Below, one piece after another: positions 34,081 through 45,748 of a DNA stretch of 64,000 nt. The position numbers were made by a program, and so were the translations under genes. The notes below the pieces were generated by a model. The model made no database searches, was not told where the DNA came from, and saw only the letters and a list, made by a program, of their open reading frames with translations. The stretch comes from Lathyrus oleraceus (taxonomy: Eukaryota > Streptophyta > Magnoliopsida > Fabales > Fabaceae), in contig NC_066585.1 of the NCBI RefSeq assembly GCF_024323335.1, positions 181,554,294 to 181,618,293 on the forward strand, read 5' to 3'. Every line of letters begins with the position of its first letter. Position 1 is the first letter of the stretch.

Positions 34081-35474
34081 ATGGCTGGAAGAGGTAGAGA
34101 CGATGCTGTGATTGTTGAGGCTCTGGGTATGCTAGCTGGAGTACTTGGAGGGAACCCGAATGTTGTGGGAATGGGAGCTGCTCGTCAACTGAGTGAGTTC
34201 CAGAAAAACAATCCTCCAATGTTCAAGGGAGCGTACGATCCAGATGGTGCTCAGAAGTGGTTGAAGGAGATCGAGAGGATCTTCCGAGTGACTGAGTGTG
34301 CCGATAACCAGAAGGTCAGGTTCGGTACGCATATGCTGTCTGAGGAAGCAGATGATTGGTGGGTTGCTAACCGCACTGAGTTGGAAGCTGCCGGGAGTGC
34401 TGAGGTCACTTGGGCGGTGTTCAGAGAGAGATTTCTGAGGAAGTACCTTCCAGAGGAGGTCAGAGGAAGGAGAGAGATAGAATTCTTAGAATTGAAGCAA
34501 GGCAACCAGTCTGTCACTGAGTATGCTGCTAAGTTCACAGAGCTGTCGAAGTATTACACTCCCTATGATGAGGCTACTGGAGAACTTTCAAAATGCGTGA
34601 GGTTTGAGAATGGGTTACGTCCTGAGATCAAACAGGCTATTGGGTGTCAGCGGATTAGAGTGTTTTCTAATTTGGTCGACTGTTGCAGAATGTTTGAACA
34701 GGATACCAAGGCCAGAACAGAAAGCTATCAGCAGAGGATTGATAGGAAAGGCAAGAATCAGAATGATCGTGGGAAACCGTATGCAGCTGGCAAAGGTTTC
34801 CAGAGACAGAGTGGGATAAAGAGGCCTAGTGGGGGAGACTCTAATGCCCCTGCTAAGTGTTACAGATGTGGTCAGGCTGGACATCGTTTCTATGAGTGTA
34901 CCAGTAATGAGAAGAAGTGTTTCAAGTGTAGAAAAGGTGGTCACTTGGCTGCGGAGTGCCGGTTGAAGACTATGACTTGTTTCAACTGTGGAGAGGTGGG
35001 TCATATCAGTCCACAGTGTCCTGAACCGAAGAAAGAGAACCAGTCGGGAGGCAAGGTCTTCGCTCTATCGGGTTCTGAGACTTCTGCATATGATCGTTTG
35101 ATCCGAGGTACGTGTTATATTAATGGCTTTCCTCTTGTAGCTATTATTGACACAGGTGCGACTCATTCCTTTATATCTTTGGATTGTGCTGTGAACTTAA
35201 GTTAGAGATATCTGAGATGCATGGAAGTATGGTGATTGATACTCCTGCGAAGGGTTCAGTAACTACTTCTGTTTGTTTAAATTGTCCTTTGAGTATTTTT
35301 GGTAGAGACTTTGGGATGGACCTAGTGTGTCTTCCACTTGTGCAGATTGAGGTTATTCTGGGTATGAACTGGTTGGTGTTTAACCGAGTCTATATCAATT
35401 GTTTTGATAAAACTGTGATCTTCCTGAGATTGAGGAAGGAAAGAGTTTGTTCTATCAGCAAGGCAAGTGAATGA
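34081..35474 (+). pseudogene. Tekay-like gag and protease
   Basis: ATG at 34081 gives MAGRGRDDAVIVEALGMLAG. The gag core reads MFKGAYDPDGAQKWLKEIER, then EFLELKQGNQSVTEYAAKF. Three consecutive zinc knuckles follow (CYRCGQAGHRFYEC, CFKCRKGGHLAAEC, CFNCGEVGHISPQC). The aspartic protease has IIDTGATHSF with the catalytic DTGA, then a frameshift near 35185; the frame continues from 35190 (EISEMHGSMVIDTPAKGSV, VILGMNWLVFNRV) and breaks again at about 35465. Gag is intact over 374 codons, and the lesions start in protease. Confidence 0.9.
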
Positions 35475-37892
35475 GGCAGTAGCAGATGGGGCAGAGTTGT
35501 TTATGCTGTTAGCAACTTTGGAGGCTAAAGATAAACTGGTGATTTGCGATCTAGCCGTGGTGTGTGATTTTCCTGATGTGTTTCCTGAAGAAGTGAATGA
35601 ATTACCGCCAGAGTGTGAAGTTGAATTCTCGATTGATTTAGTACCTGGTACTAGGCCGGTGTCGATGGCTCCGTACCGTATGTCTGCTGTTGAGTTAACT
35701 GAATTGACGAGTCAGTTGGAAGATCTGTTGGATCAGAAATTTATTCGTCCGAGTGTGTCACCGAGGGATGCACCGGTGTTGTTGGTTAGAAAAAGTTAGT
35801 TTCCTTGGTTTGGCTGGTTATTCTAGGAAGTTCATTGAGGGATTTGCTAAGTTGGCGTTACCGTTGACGATGTTGGCTAGAAAGGGGCAAGCGTTCGTTT
35901 GGGACTCAAAATGTGAAGAAGGTTTCCAAGAGTTAAAGAGATGGTCAACTACTGCTCCTATTCTGATATTACCGAGTTCGTCGGAATCATTTGAGGTTAC
36001 AGTGATGCTTCATTGTTGGGTTTGGGTGGTGTGTTGATGCAGAATAAGCAGGTTATAGCTTATGCTTCGAGATAACTGAGGGTTCATGAGAGGAACTATC
36101 CGACACACGATTTAGAGTTGGCAGCTGTGGTATTTGTTCTGAAGTTATGGAGGCATTACTTGTACGGGTCAAGATTTGAAGTTTTCAGTGACCATAAAAG
36201 TTTAAAGTATTTGTTTGATCGGAAAGAGCCGAATATGAGACAGAGGAGATGGTTAGAGTTTCTGAAGGATTATGACTTTGGTTTGAATTACCATCCGGGT
36301 AAAGCAAACGTAGTGGCTGATGCATTGAGTCGGAAATCATTGCATATGTCTATGTTAATGGTTAAGGAATTGGATTTAATTGAGCAGTTTAGAGACTTGA
36401 GTTTGGTGTGTGAGAGTACTCACAATAGTGTTAAATTGGGAATGTTGAAGTTAACGAGTGGTGTTCTGGATGAGATTAGAAAGGGTCAGAAATCCGATGT
36501 GCTTTTGGTTGATAAGTTGACTCTAGTGAATCAAGATCAAGGTGGTGAATTCAGAGTTGATGAGAATGGTGTTTTGAAATTTGGTAATCGGGTGTGTATT
36601 CCGGATGTTACCGAACTTAAGAAGAGTATTCTTGAGGAAGGACATCGTAGTGGCCTGAGTATTCATCCTGGGGCTACGAAGATGTATCATGATTTGAAAA
36701 ATTTATTTTGGTGGCCGAGAATGAAAAGAGAAATTGCAAGTTTTGTTTATTCTTGTTTGACTTGTCAGAAGTCAAAGATTGAGCATCAGAAGCCATCTGG
36801 GCTAATGCAACCGTTGGCTATTCCAGAGTGGAAGTGGGATAGTATCAGTATGGATTTTGTTTCTGGTTTACTGAGGACAATTAAGAATTTTGAAGCTAAT
36901 TGGGTGATTGTCGGAAAATTGACCAAAATCGGCTCATTTCATTCCGATCAGAATGGATTATCCGTTAGAGAGATTAGCCGAGTTGTATATTGAGAAAATT
37001 GTAAGTTTGCATGGTATTCCGTCGAGTATTGTTTCGGACAGAGATCCTAGATTTACATCGAAGTTCTGGGAAGGTTTGCAGAGGGCTTTGGGAACTAAGC
37101 TGAGATTGAGTTCTGCATATCATCCGCAGACTGATGGTCAGACTGAGAGGACGATTCAGTCACTGGAGGATCTTTTGAGGGCTTGTGTTTTGGAAAAAGG
37201 GAGGTGCTTGGGATTGTTATTTACCTTTGATTGAGTTTACCTACAACAATAGTTTTCATTCGAGCATTGGTATGGCACCGTTTGAAGCTTTGTATGGTAG
37301 GAGATGTCGGACACCTTTATGTTGGTATGAGTCCGGTGAGAGTGTTGTGGTTGGACCTGAGATTGTTCAACAAACTACGGAAAAGATTAAGATGATTCAA
37401 GAGAAAATGAGAATTGCTCAGAGTCGTCAGAAGAGTTATCATGATAAGAGGGGGAAGTCACTTGAGTTTCAAGAGGGAGATCATGTGTTTCTTCGTGCTA
37501 CTCCGATAACTGGGGTTGGTCGAGCTTTGAAGTCGAAGAAGTTGACACCTCGATTTATTGGTCCTTATCAGATTTTGGAGAGGATAAGGGAGGTAGCCTA
37601 TCGTATCGCTTTACCGCCGTCAATTGCGAATTTGCATGAGGTTTTTCATGTGTCTCAGTTGAGGAGGTACATTCCTGATCCGTCGCATGTAGTCCAAGTA
37701 GATGATGTACAGGTGAGAGATAACCTGACTGTTGAAACATCACCTATGAGGATCGAGGATCGAGAGTTGAAGCAGTTGCGGGGTAAAGAGATTGCATTGG
37801 TAAAGGTAGCTTGGGGAGGACCAGCAGGTGGCAATGTGACTTGGGAACTTGAGAGTCAGATGAAGGAGTCTTGTCCGGAGCTATTTGCTTGA
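35467..37892 (+). pseudogene. Tekay-like pol: RT lost, RNase H, integrase, chromodomain
   Basis: 35467-35799 encodes the approach to reverse transcriptase (FPDVFPEEVNELPPECEVEF, RPVSMAPYRM, SPRDAPVLLVRK) and then jumps at about 35793 to VSFLGLAGYSRKFIEGF, the RT-RNase H connection. The whole RT palm with its catalytic aspartates is absent. RNase H follows (VFSDHKSLKYLF, ADALSRK), with one frameshift near 36000 and a TAA for a probable Gln at 36073. Integrase: zinc motif HPGATKMYHD...CLTCQKSK; core Asp in SISMDFV, Asp in VSDRDPRF, Glu in TDGQTERT; frameshifts at about 36950 and 37190. The tail (LHEVFHVSQLRRYIPDPSHV; ALVKVAWGGPAGGNVTWE) is a reduced chromodomain. Ends at 37892. Confidence 0.9.
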
Positions 37893-37922
37893 GGTATGTT
37901 TTCGAGGACGAAAACTCTTTTA

Positions 37923-37934
37923 GTGGGGGAGAGA
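37923..37934 (+). promoter_or_regulatory. Tekay-like polypurine tract
   Basis: GTGGGGGAGAGA directly precedes the 3' LTR and would prime plus-strand DNA synthesis. Confidence 0.88.
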
Positions 37935-39996
37935 TGTAACACCCCGATAAAAATAAGATAATTATTTAAATTAAGTTAATAATATGTTTATTAATTTAAT
38001 TTAATAATTTGAAATAATATTATTGGACTATTATTTTATTATTGGAATATAAGTGTTGGAATCAGTAAAAAGGTCCCATTTAGTAAAAAGGGTTATTTTT
38101 CACGTGAAAAGGAAAAAGAGACAGAAAGGGCAAAAAGGCAGAGCAAGAGAAAGAAGGTTGAAGAAGGGGAAAAGCTCGAAGCTTAAGATTCGTCGGATTA
38201 ACTCAGGTAAGGGGGGTTTATCGTCGTTTAATGGGTATTATGGGATAACATGTAATGGGTAGTGATAAACCATGGATTTGACTCTGATTAGGATGATGCA
38301 GGATGAAATTGTGAAAGTTTGGATGAATGAGATATGAATATGATTGAGGAAATTCGTAAGAATTAGATGGAAAAATGTTAGAATTTGTGAAATTGAATAG
38401 GATATGATTCGTGTTAGATGATATGAACGATTTCTGTGTAAAAATTGGACTGTGGAAGGTTAGATCTGAGAATCTCGTAGCAGAGAAAACCCATTGCAGA
38501 TCTGAAATTTTGGTTCTGGTCATACGCGTATGGCACTAGGCAATACGCGTATGAGATGGCTTGGAAGGGAGGGGATTTGCGTTGATACGCGCCATACGCC
38601 GTCATTACGCGTATTCTGTGGTTGGTACGCGTATGGGGTGAGGCCACACGCGTATGGATGAAGAAGATGATGTTTTTAACGTAAATTTGTCTCTGTTGGT
38701 ACGCGTATGAGGAAGTAGTACGCGTAGCATACGCGTATGAGATGGGCAATACGCGTATGGGCTTGGCCAGGAAATGGGCCATACGCGTATGGACATGGGG
38801 CATACGCGTATGGGCAGAATTTTGGTTTTTCCTGAGCTGTTGTTGTGCAGTTTTGGTCGTTTCAGATGAGTGATGTAGTTTAGCTGATGTAGGATATGGT
38901 GGGGATCATTTCCCGTTGTTTTGAGCAGTATAGGTGTTAGTAGAGTGTGCTAATACTGTGATTGATTGTGTGGTATGACATGATATGATTATGTGATAAA
39001 CATGCTGATGATGTATGATTGTATGTATAATGCTGTGAATGTATCTGTTATGTATGCAATTGTAAATGGACTGTTTATGGCTTAGAGTGTGAGCATATGT
39101 CTATTTTGAATTGTTGTTGATGTTTGCATGCTAGGTGATTTAGCATGTATATTATGGCCTTCATGGTGGTAGCTAATTCCCATGGTGAGGAATTAGTGAG
39201 TGATGTCTTTGTGGATTGTTGTTGATGTTTGCATACTAGGTGATTAGCGTGCATATCATGGCCCTTGGGGTGGTAGCTAATTCCCGTGGTGAGGAATTAG
39301 TGAGTGAGTCACTAGGTCTCAAATGAATGGGACTAGTAGGACTTGGTAGCCGTATCTGGATTTGATCGGTGAGGTGAACTATATGTTCACGAATAGTCGG
39401 TACCGCATGCATGGAGTCTCATTGCATAATGCATGTATGTATGGCGTATAATATGAATGGATGTATTCCAATATTATACGTGTTGTTTTGTGTTGGTGTT
39501 GGGTATTATTATAATTATGAGTTGATGATTGCCGTTGCTGAATGTGTGATCTGATTAGGGTGATGATATGTGTTAAATTACTTAGCATTACATGATGTTT
39601 TATAATGCTTATTATATCGATTGAGGAACTCACCCTTACAACTATTTTTCAGGTAACGAGCAGTGATTGAGTAGAAGCTAGTCCTTGGAGTCTAGTGTAG
39701 TTCCTTAGTGGGTCATGCTCTGGTAGATGTAACATCGGGACGGGATGTTTTACTTGTTTTTCATTAATGATTGTTGAACAAGTTTACATGTAATGTGTTA
39801 CATGTTTTGCATTGTTGTTAGACTTTATCCGCTGCAAATTATGCAAATGATTTATTTTAATTAAATAATTGAGCATGACAGGATATTTTGGAAAACGGTG
39901 TGAAGTGATTGTGTGACACCCTTAATTGCATATCTACTCTGATAATTGTTTTGATGTTTTAATTAAATATTTGGGGTATTTTAGAAGGGTGTTACA
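37935..39996 (+). repeat. Tekay-like 3' LTR
   Basis: 2062 bp, the same length as the 5' LTR, with about four substitutions seen between them (for example AATCACT/AATCAGT and TGAGTATT/TGGGTATT). It is followed by GAAGA. Confidence 0.95.
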
Positions 39997-40001
39997 GAAG
40001 A

Positions 40002-40079
40002 TGCCAAGGTGTGATCCTAATGCTAATGCATATGATGAGATAGCATGAGGGATCTTTGGGTCAAAATTGGGGTCTTATA
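40002..40079 (-). mobile_element. Ogre 3' LTR (copy 2), terminal part beyond the Tekay insert
   Basis: First bases of the minus-strand LTR (start at 40079, CTATAAGACCCC context), restored to 31893 when the Tekay-like element and one GAAGA are removed. It matches copy 1 at 5790-5866. Confidence 0.85.
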
Positions 40080-42999
40080 GCTGCCCCTATTTAAGGATGT
40101 TCTAGCTGAGGAGATGAAGGTTAAAATCTTCGTATCGACTCAGTAGAATGGACTTAAATAACAACATATAGAAACAAATTTTGGTCCCTAAGAGACCTCA
40201 TGATGCATATGATATGAAATGTTAAAAATAATCTTTGTGGGAAAGATGTTGCCACAAAGGAAAAGAATCTAGAGACTCTGAAAGTCCACAGGAGCATAAT
40301 GCATTCCATAAGGAAAACTCACTGGGAAGACGGAGACTCTGGGGATAAAAAGTTGTCCGTAGGCCAGGCTACAACTTAAAAACTGCTGGAGACACAAGAG
40401 AATTCCATGAAAATAAATCAATGGAAGGACTCGGTTGGGGATAAAGGAGAAAATCTGCAGGGGAAACGGATAACTAAGAACAAAACTGAAATACTCGAAC
40501 CAAACTCAATTGAGGAAGAATGAACTTCAACACAGGAGTATCAGAATTACATCATCTATTACCGGTTACTGGGTAGGAAGATAATGTATTTTGACAGAGA
40601 GGCATCCGTTACCGGTTAGGGTAAACATATCAAGGATGACTCGCTGAAGAAAAATAAGGTGTGTTCGTTACCGGTCACTGGGTAGGGAACAACCTGCTGT
40701 GGAAAAGTCAAATAGGATTTACAACTACCGGTTACTGGGCAGAAGACCGCAAAGAAAGAGAATATCCATCACTGGTTAAAGTGAACATAGCAAGGATAAA
40801 CTCAAAGGGAAGAATATTCGTCATCGGCTAATATGAACATATCAAGGATAGATTGCCGAGGAAAAGTAGGAATTAGATCTATCATTTACTGGATAGAATA
40901 CCGAAAAGACAATATTTGTCATCGGTTAAGATGAACATATCAAGGATAGACTCAAAGGGGAGAAATATGAATTATATCTATCAATTACTGGATAGAATAC
41001 CAAAAATAGAATATCCATCACCGGTTAGGATGAACATATCAAGGATAGACTCAACAGGAGAAAACAGGATTTACAACTACCGGTTACTGGGTAGAAGTCC
41101 GCAAAGAGGAGGAAACTCGTCATCGATTAGGATGAACATATCAAGGATTAACCCTCTGGGAAATGAAATAAGGATTACGACTACCTTTTACTGGGTAGAA
41201 AACCAAAAAGGGGAGAATATATGTCATCGGTTAAGATGAACATATCAAGGATAAACTACCTGGGAAAACGCAAAACAAATCCGCTGGGGAAAAACAAGAG
41301 GAAGTAGATTACTATTACCCGATATTGGGTAAGAGAAAGGTACTCGTAAATCGAGAAGAATATTACCAGTTATTGGGTAATAGACTCTCAGGGGACCAAA
41401 AATATCTATTTAGGTAAGAGATAGAAAGAAATGGTCAATCAAAGACTCGACCCGATGAAGATATAACTCAAAGGGAGTGGTTCCATCCAGATAATCAACT
41501 AGGGAGGAAGCTGAAATAATAAGCATCCACAAGGAAATAACTTAGTGGGGAAATGAGAAAGGTTAAATTCTTTCTACTTAAGGGGTTGACACTCTACTAT
41601 TGAGGGAGGACAGATGCACCAAATCTGCACGGGGAAATGATATCACCATAGTAGAGGATCAGAAAATAAGGAATAAAATGAAATAACAATGCATAATGAA
41701 ACGTTATATGAATGTATATGTATATGTATATGTATATAATTGATGATTATGCTGACAAAACAATCACAAAGGATACAAATGTCATAGATCTGAATCATCG
41801 CTACAACACTCGGCTAATCTCGATAGGATGGAGGCACCAACTAGAGAAAAACTAGGGATAAACATAAATCATCTGCCTCAATATAGCTCGACCCTGACTA
41901 GGGAATGAGAGAAGATCTGCTGAGGATCTGCATCATCAACTCTGCCGGGAATTTTAGGTCAACACCATATCAAAATGGGGGACAACCTTGTAAAAGACCA
42001 AAAATATTGCTCAAGAATCAGTGATGACAGGGATCAGAAATGAACTCTGATGGCGACTTAAGGGGAAACAAAACCTTGCGCTGAGATCTATGCAAACCGT
42101 TGAGAATACGTGCTTACAACTCAGCTGGGGAGGTGATCATAAAACTCAGTTGGGAAAACTAAATTGCTGGACCAAATGCTTGGAAAAAACCAACAATGTT
42201 TTTCACTTCTAAGACTTAAATGTTCTCAGACTGCTGTTGATGTTCCTTATTGAAATCGATTGCTCTTTTAAAGTAATTGCCTTTATTTATTTTAAGAAAA
42301 ATGATTTTGATTTCTATTGATTTTAAAATTATCATCATAAAAATTTAATTCTATTTAGCTTAAAGATAAATAAGAGTAGAAACAATTGGATAAAAAGCTC
42401 AACTTTATTTAATAGAATGGTAGTCTATAAATGACAAGACTCCATAGATCTTTACAAAAGTTGAAAAATGGTAATTTACATGGAAAAGGGCTACGTTGAA
42501 GACAATGATCACTAATCCTTCTACCATCTTTGATATCCACTGTGCTCTTGGCTTCGGTTGAGAATGACGAATCAGAACCAAATGACTTGCTCAAGAATGT
42601 CTTCAATACTAAAGATCAACTGAATGTAGTTACTTGCCATAATCCCTAACTTTTGAATAAATTTCCCCAAGTTGGGGTACTCAATCTATCGGGATAATTT
42701 TTTTTTGTTTTATGTCTCTAACTTTTGCATGGATAGCCCTTTCGGGTTTTCAATCCATAGAGACGCTCATTTTTGCCTAAGCCGCCCTTTCGGGTTTTCA
42801 ACTTAGCAAGACGTTTTTTTTCTTTTTTAGGCGAAGTATTTCTTGACTGCATCGGCATTCACAGGACGAGTGAACTCTTCACCATCCATAGTTGTAAGAA
42901 TCAAAGTTCCTCCCAAAAAGGATCTCTTAACAACATATGTGCCTTCATAATTAGGAGTCCATTTGCCCCTAGAATCTAGTTTGGAAGATAAAATCTTCT
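40080..42999 (-). mobile_element. Ogre 3' internal non-coding region (copy 2)
   Basis: Lies between pol and the 3' LTR on the minus strand. It contains the polypurine AGGGGCAG next to 40079, the tandem repeat array at 40545-41260, a (TATATG)n stretch near 41711-41736 and, near 42810, the end of the integrase reading with paired AAACCCGAAAGGG modules. No independent gene is seen. Confidence 0.7.
40545..41260. repeat. Ogre 3' UTR tandem repeats (copy 2)
   Basis: The same two modules and about 100-bp period as at 6325-7036, with AACATATCAAGGATA near 40834, 40933, 41035, 41137 and 41238. A plus-strand (antisense) frame is again open over 40916-41239. Confidence 0.8.
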
Positions 43000-45748
43000 T
43001 GAGCACAAGGTCACCTTATCTAAACACACGAGGCCTAACCTTCTTATCAAAATATTTCTTCATTCTCTGCTGATATAACTGACCACGACACATGGCAGTC
43101 AACCTTTTCTCTTCAATTAAATTAAGTTGATCATACCTGGTCTGACACCATTTAGCTTCAGTCAACTTGGCTTCCATCAAGACACGCAATGATGGGATCT
43201 CAACCTCTACAAGGAGCACAACTTCCATGCCATAAACAAGTTAGAAAGGGGTTCCCCTTATTGAAGTGCTGATGGATGTATGATACACGTGCAAAGAAAA
43301 TGGGAGCATCTCATGCCAATCCTTATACGTCACAACCATCTTCTGAATGATCTTCTTAATTTTCTTGTTTGCAGCTTCAACAACCCCATTCATCTTAGGT
43401 CTGTAGAGAGAAGAGTTATGATGTGCAAACTTGAAATCTTTACAAAGAGCTTCAACCATATTATTGTTCAAGTTAGATCCATTATCAGTAATGATCTTAC
43501 TTGGCACACCATACTGGCATATAATCTTATTCTTGATAAACCTTACATCAACTTGCTTAGTTACATTCGCATACGATGCCGCCTCAACCCACTTTGTGAA
43601 GTAATAAATAGCCACCATAATGAAACGGTGTCCATTCGAAGCTTTGGGCTCAATCATGCCAATCATATCAATTCCCCACATGGAGAAGGGCCATGGAGAG
43701 GAAATGACATTCAACAGTGTCGGAGGAACATGAATCTTATTTGCATAAATTTGTGGCATTTCTTCACAAACTTGCAACAGTAAAATTCCATTGTCAGCCA
43801 ATAGTAACATGCTCTCAACATCTTCTTAGCCATAACATGTCCATTAGAATGAGTACCAAAGGAACCTTCATGGACTTCAATCATCAACATGTTTGCTTCG
43901 TGTCTATCCATGCATCTAAGCAAAACCATATCAAAATTTCTCTTATGAAGCACATCACCATTCAGGTAGAAGTTTCCAGCTAATCTTCTCAAAGTCTTCT
44001 TATCTTTCAAAGATGCCCCAGGTGGGTAAACCTAACTTTGGAGGAAACTCTTGATGTCAAAATACCATGGCTTTTCATCCTTGATCTCTTCAACAACAAA
44101 TACGTGAGTTGGCCTATCAAGATACATCACAATCAAATTAGGAACTTAATTCCAAAATGTTACCATAATCATTGAAGTCAACGTTGCAAGAGCATCTACC
44201 ATCCGGTTTTCATCTTGAGGGATATGATGAAATTCAACCTTTGTAAATAAAGTTGAAATCCTCCTCGCATAATCTCTATATGGTATCAAACCGGGTTAAT
44301 TCGTCTCCCGTTCACCTTTGATCTGATTCACAACCAAAGTTGAATCTCCATAGACGTCAAGATACTTGATTCTGAGATCAATGGCGTCTTCAAGACCCAT
44401 AATGCAAGCTTCATACTCGGCCATGTTGTTTGTACACTTTAAAGTTAATCTAGCTGTAAACGGAAAATGTGTGCCTTGAGGAGTAATAATCACTGCCCCA
44501 ATGCCATTACCATATTAATTAACAACTCTATTAAATACCATGCCCCAACGGGAACCAGGTTCTGGCCCTTCTTCAAGCAATGGTTCATCACAATCTTTCA
44601 TTTTCAAGTACAAGATCTTTTCATCAGCAAAATCATACTGCACTGACTGATAATCTTCAATCGGTTGGTGAGCCAAGTGGTCAGCCAAGACACTACCTTT
44701 AATTTATTTTTGAGATCGGTATTCAATATCATACTCGGATAACAACATCTGTCAACGAGCAATCCTCCCAGTTAAAGCAGGATTCTCATAAATATACTTA
44801 ATTGGATCCATTTTGGATATCAACCAAGTAGTATGATTCAACATATATTGGCGCAGATGCTTAGCAGCCCAAGCCAATGCGCAACAAGTCTTTTCTAACA
44901 TAGAATAACGAGTCTCGCAGTCGGTGAACTTCTTACTGAGGTAGTAAATATCATATTCTTTCTTTCCAGTTTCGTCTTGGTGTCCTAGAACACAACCCAT
45001 ACTTTCATCAAGCACAATCAAATACATGATCAGAGGTCTTCTTTCAACAGGCGGAGATAGAATCAGAGGCTCAAGCAGATACTCTTTGATACTGTCAAAA
45101 GCTTTCTGGCAATCCTGGTCCAATCACAAGACTGATCTTTCAGAAAAATCTTGAATATAGGCGCACATGTGGCAGTCATATGCGATATAAATCTTGAGAT
45201 ATAATTCAAGCGGCCAAGAAAACCTCTGACTTACTTCTCAGTTTTTGGCGCAGGCATCTCTTGTATTTCTTTTACCTTGGCAGGATCAACTTCAATACCC
45301 TTCTCGTTGACAATAAAGCCCAACAACATACCCGAACGAACACCAAAAGTACACTTATTGGGATTCAAGCAGAGTTTGTACTTCCTCAAACGCTGGAATA
45401 ACTTCAAGAAATGCTCAACATGCTCTTCTTCATCTCTTGATTTGGCAATCATATCATCAACATAGACTTCAATCTCTTTATGCATCATATCATGAAAAAG
45501 AGTGGTCATGGCTCTCTAGTATGTTGCACCAACATTCTTTAAACCGAAAGGCATCACTCTATAACAGAATGTTCCCCAGGGTGTAATGAATATGATCTTC
45601 TCCATATCTCCGGGTGCCATTTTAATCTGATTATAACCGGAAAATGCGTCGATAAACGAAAAGACTTTGAATTTGGTTGTATTGTCTACCAATATATCAA
45701 TGTGTGGCAGAGGGAAATCATCTTTCGGACTAGCTTTGTTCAAATCTC
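43000..45748 (-). pseudogene. Ogre/Tat-like pol: RT (3' part), RNase H, second RNase H, integrase
   Basis: On the minus strand: reverse transcriptase from 45748 (YRDLNKASPKDDFPLPHIDI, SGYNQIKMAPGD, VMPFGLKN, then YVDDMIAKS near 45460) and RT-RNase H to 44752 (ILSPPVERRPLIMYL, LEKTCCALAWAAKHLR). A second RNase H of the type that marks Tat/Ogre elements lies at 44493-44296 (NMAEYEACIMGLEDA, YGDSTLVVNQI). Integrase zinc region 44010-43711; core 43810-43241 with Asp in WGIDMIG, Asp in ITDNGSN and Glu in NGVVEAANK; tail to 43016. In-frame stops at 45513 and 45230 fit CAG or CAA changes; one near 44750 fits TGG. Everything upstream of RT is missing. Confidence 0.88.

Larger units (their letters stand above)
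31894..39996 (+). mobile_element. Tekay-like Ty3 retrotransposon, young, RT-deleted
   Basis: An 8103-bp plus-strand element with LTRs of exactly 2062 bp each (31894-33955 and 37935-39996), termini TGTAACACCCC...GTGTTACA and duplication GAAGA (31889-31893, 39997-40001). It has a Met primer site, gag with three zinc knuckles, protease, RNase H, integrase and a degenerate chromodomain. The LTRs differ at about four positions, so the insertion is recent. The internal region is about 3.98 kb because the reverse transcriptase core is missing. Chromovirus (Tekay/Del) assignment rests on the integrase tail and chromodomain-like C-terminus. Confidence 0.93.

Noticed and set aside
45744..45748. Searched for a target duplication around the plus Ogre element
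   Set aside because: ATCTC on the left and AGAAC on the right do not match, so a simple intact insertion is not supported.
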